Part shown: one piece after another, positions 31,241 to 32,393 of the stretch
Numbering within the stretch: position 1 is the first letter of the stretch
How the letters are laid out: each line of letters begins with the position of its first letter
Assembly: GCF_002582035.1 (NCBI RefSeq)
Contig: NZ_NUQE01000027.1
Span: forward strand, 1 to 32,393
DNA: 32,393 nucleotides
Source: Bacillus pseudomycoides
GTDB taxonomy: Bacteria > Bacillota > Bacilli > Bacillales > Bacillaceae_G
Direction of reading: 5' to 3'
Position numbers and translations under genes: made by a program
The notes under the pieces: generated by a model
Told to the model about the DNA's origin: nothing
The model's input: the letters and a program-made list of their open reading frames with translations, nothing else
Databases searched by the model: none

Positions 31241-31792
31241 TTGATTTTACCAGAGGAGTTTAATGAGAAATGGGATGTTAGCAAAGATGGTCCGCTAATG
31301 AAATTTAATTATAAAAATCTGATAGGCACTAATTTTTCTGATGAAGTGAAGCGATTTTTGTCTATAGGAGGCTTACCTGAAACTACTCCACCATATTTAG
31401 AGTTTACTTCTTCACAATCATTATTAAAATCTATTACGAGTATATTCAATATGCCAGAAGAGTTTCAAAAATATTGTTTTTTGGGATCAACAGGTTCTGG
31501 AGATCCAATATGTATAATTGAGAAAATAGAAAATGTAGTATTTCTTAATAATGGTGATGGTTATAAAGAAGTATTTATTAATTCTTCTATAGGTCAATTT
31601 GCAGAATGTTTATTAGTATATTCAAGAATGATTGACAAGGCAATACAAGCGAATGGTGAGGATGCCTTTATTGATAATGATATACCAGAATCTGTGATTA
31701 ATTGGTTAAAAGAAGAACTAGAAAGAATTGACTTTAAATGTATGGAAAAGGGATGTTTTTGGTTTACTGAGACTGAAAATTTATATGAATAA
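31241..31792 (+). CDS. SUKH-4-like immunity protein
   Basis: This 183-residue protein probably starts at TTG (31241) after AGGAAGGTGAG; no better ATG exists. FLSIGGLPETTPPYLEF, CFLGSTGSGDPICIIEKIEN and VFINSSIGQFAECLLVYSRM follow the SUKH-4 family plan as I know it, with a C-terminal acidic segment (WLKEELERID). The toxin that should precede it has been deleted, leaving an orphan antidote. The last residues (CFWFTETENLYE) are typical of the family's end. Confidence 0.72.
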   Translation: MILPEEFNEKWDVSKDGPLMKFNYKNLIGTNFSDEVKRFLSIGGLPETTPPYLEFTSSQSLLKSITSIFNMPEEFQKYCFLGSTGSGDPICIIEKIENVVFLNNGDGYKEVFINSSIGQFAECLLVYSRMIDKAIQANGEDAFIDNDIPESVINWLKEELERIDFKCMEKGCFWFTETENLYE

Positions 31793-32249
31793 CTGTAAAC
31801 AAGTATATTATCTTGGATAGGCCATTGTTTTTTAGAGTTTTAAGTTTTAAGGTTGAAAATTCAAAAATTCATATTTAAATCAAAAGCTCATGTCGGCATG
31901 TAGAAAGACGAGGAGAGGTAACAATCGACCTTTGGGAAAGGTGGATAAACAAATGAAATACGGAAAAAACACTCAATTAGTCGAAGAGGTTATTAATTTT
32001 ATCATACTTCCAAAAGAATTCCCCTTCCTCAAGGAATGAGAAGGGCGAAGCCCAATGAGTAGGAAGGGGATGAATTTTGGTTGGCGTAAGCCAAAGGAAT
32101 GAAAAAGGAATTTCCTCAAATGAGACAGAAATTATAGAAAGAATACTTTTGATCTCAAAGTGATTGTTTGTTGACTGTAGGCGGTGCACCATTAGAAATT
32201 CTAAAGCAATACCGAAACACAAGGATAAAACGAATGGGAGGTGATGACA
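31793..32249 (+). other. Intergenic region with the left end of an IS605-type element
   Basis: The first ~200 bp are AT-rich with no recognised gene. From about 32015 there is a CCCCTTCCTC ... GAGTAGGAAGGGG inverted structure containing GAAGGGCG-AAGCCCA, then TGAATTTTGGTTGGCGTAAGCC. This is homologous to the left-end block of the mini element at 21813-22208 and marks the 5' end of the tnpB element. Confidence 0.6.
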
Positions 32250-32393
32250 ATGTTGTTGAATCAAAAATATGAAATCATTCCAACAGAAGCGCAAAAAGAA
32301 GTGCTAGACCGTTGGCTACAATATTGTCGTCAAACCTACAATTCTGCCTTGTTGGATAAAGAACGGAAATATAAGCAAAATAAAGAAAATTAC
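32250..32393 (+). CDS. tnpB: TnpB (IS605 OrfB-type RNA-guided nuclease), 5' part
   Basis: Forty-eight codons are visible before the window ends. The start ATG at 32250 follows GGGAGGTG; an in-frame ATG at 32244 is possible. LLNQKYEIIPTEAQKEVLDR-WLQYCRQTYNSALLD is the N-terminal helix-turn-helix (HTH_16-like) segment of TnpB. TnpB proteins are omega-RNA-guided DNA nucleases that help IS200/IS605 elements persist. No tnpA is seen upstream, so this is likely an IS1341-type element. The rest, including the RuvC domain, lies outside the window. Confidence 0.88.
   Translation, partial: MLLNQKYEIIPTEAQKEVLDRWLQYCRQTYNSALLDKERKYKQNKENY

Noticed and set aside
21073-31792. Complete type VII secretion system
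   Set aside because: Only the toxin, partners, accessory protein and antidotes are present. No EssC/YukB-type ATPase or membrane component is in the window.
31953-32039. 28-codon frame (MKYGKNTQLVEEVINFIILP..)
   Set aside because: It ends inside the IS605-type left-end hairpin and has only a weak upstream AGGTGG. It could be the start of an interrupted gene, but nothing supports this.
1-32393. CRISPR array
   Set aside because: Repeats seen are dispersed bcr-type elements or long tandem/direct duplications; none has short regular repeats with unique spacers.

Overview
The window reads as chromosome of a Bacillus cereus group bacterium. It is AT-rich with strong AGGAGG-type ribosome binding sites. 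It carries a Rap-Phr pair, a YerC-type regulator, a YwqHIJ-like LXG toxin locus, and many copies of an interspersed repeat that I recognise from this group (bcr type). The species call rests on recognition, not on a database search.

Layout. (1) 1-1948: a repeat copy, a tandem duplication of a decayed gene end with its terminator, then a Rap TPR protein overlapping a 45-residue Phr pre-peptide gene. (2) 2010-11368: a tyrosine-decarboxylation (tyramine) cluster. It holds a tyrosine T-box with a consensus promoter, tyrS, a degenerate rolling-circle Rep relic, a tyrosine/tyramine-type antiporter, tyrosine decarboxylase, a pyridoxal kinase and an NhaC antiporter. The antiporter and nhaC upstream regions share a TGTGN-N6-TCACA site of the Fnr/Crp type. 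(3) 11696-13060: a YerC/TrpR-family regulator, repeats, and two small minus-strand genes, one a 50-residue membrane protein. (4) 12964-20931: gabP, gabT, an aldehyde dehydrogenase, a DUF3870 protein, a small Cys-rich protein, csiD (glutarate hydroxylase) and lhgO. This gene set converts GABA or 5-aminovalerate through glutarate and L-2-hydroxyglutarate towards central metabolism. Two genes here share a duplicated leader with a covarying hairpin followed by a terminator. (5) 21073-31792: a type VII secretion (LXG) polymorphic toxin locus. It has small helical partners, a chaperone-like protein, one intact LHH-nuclease toxin, and a chain of orphan cassettes with an AHH nuclease, a WHH-nuclease pseudogene, two toxins reduced to their ends, and at least seven immunity genes or fragments. 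A conserved pre-toxin segment is repeated in three copies plus one short relic. (6) A mini IS605-type element without tnpB (about 21815-22205) sits inside the toxin operon. A related element with the start of tnpB closes the window (about 32010-32393).

How the parts work together. Region 2 couples tyrosine uptake, decarboxylation with PLP supply, tyramine export and Na+/H+ exchange, a likely acid-resistance and pH/energy module whose tyrS is tuned by tRNA-Tyr charging. Region 4 is a degradation pathway for lysine-derived C5 acids. Region 5 is an inter-bacterial competition locus that seems to evolve by recombination between shared pre-toxin segments. No tRNA, rRNA, CRISPR array or type VII secretion machinery gene was seen.
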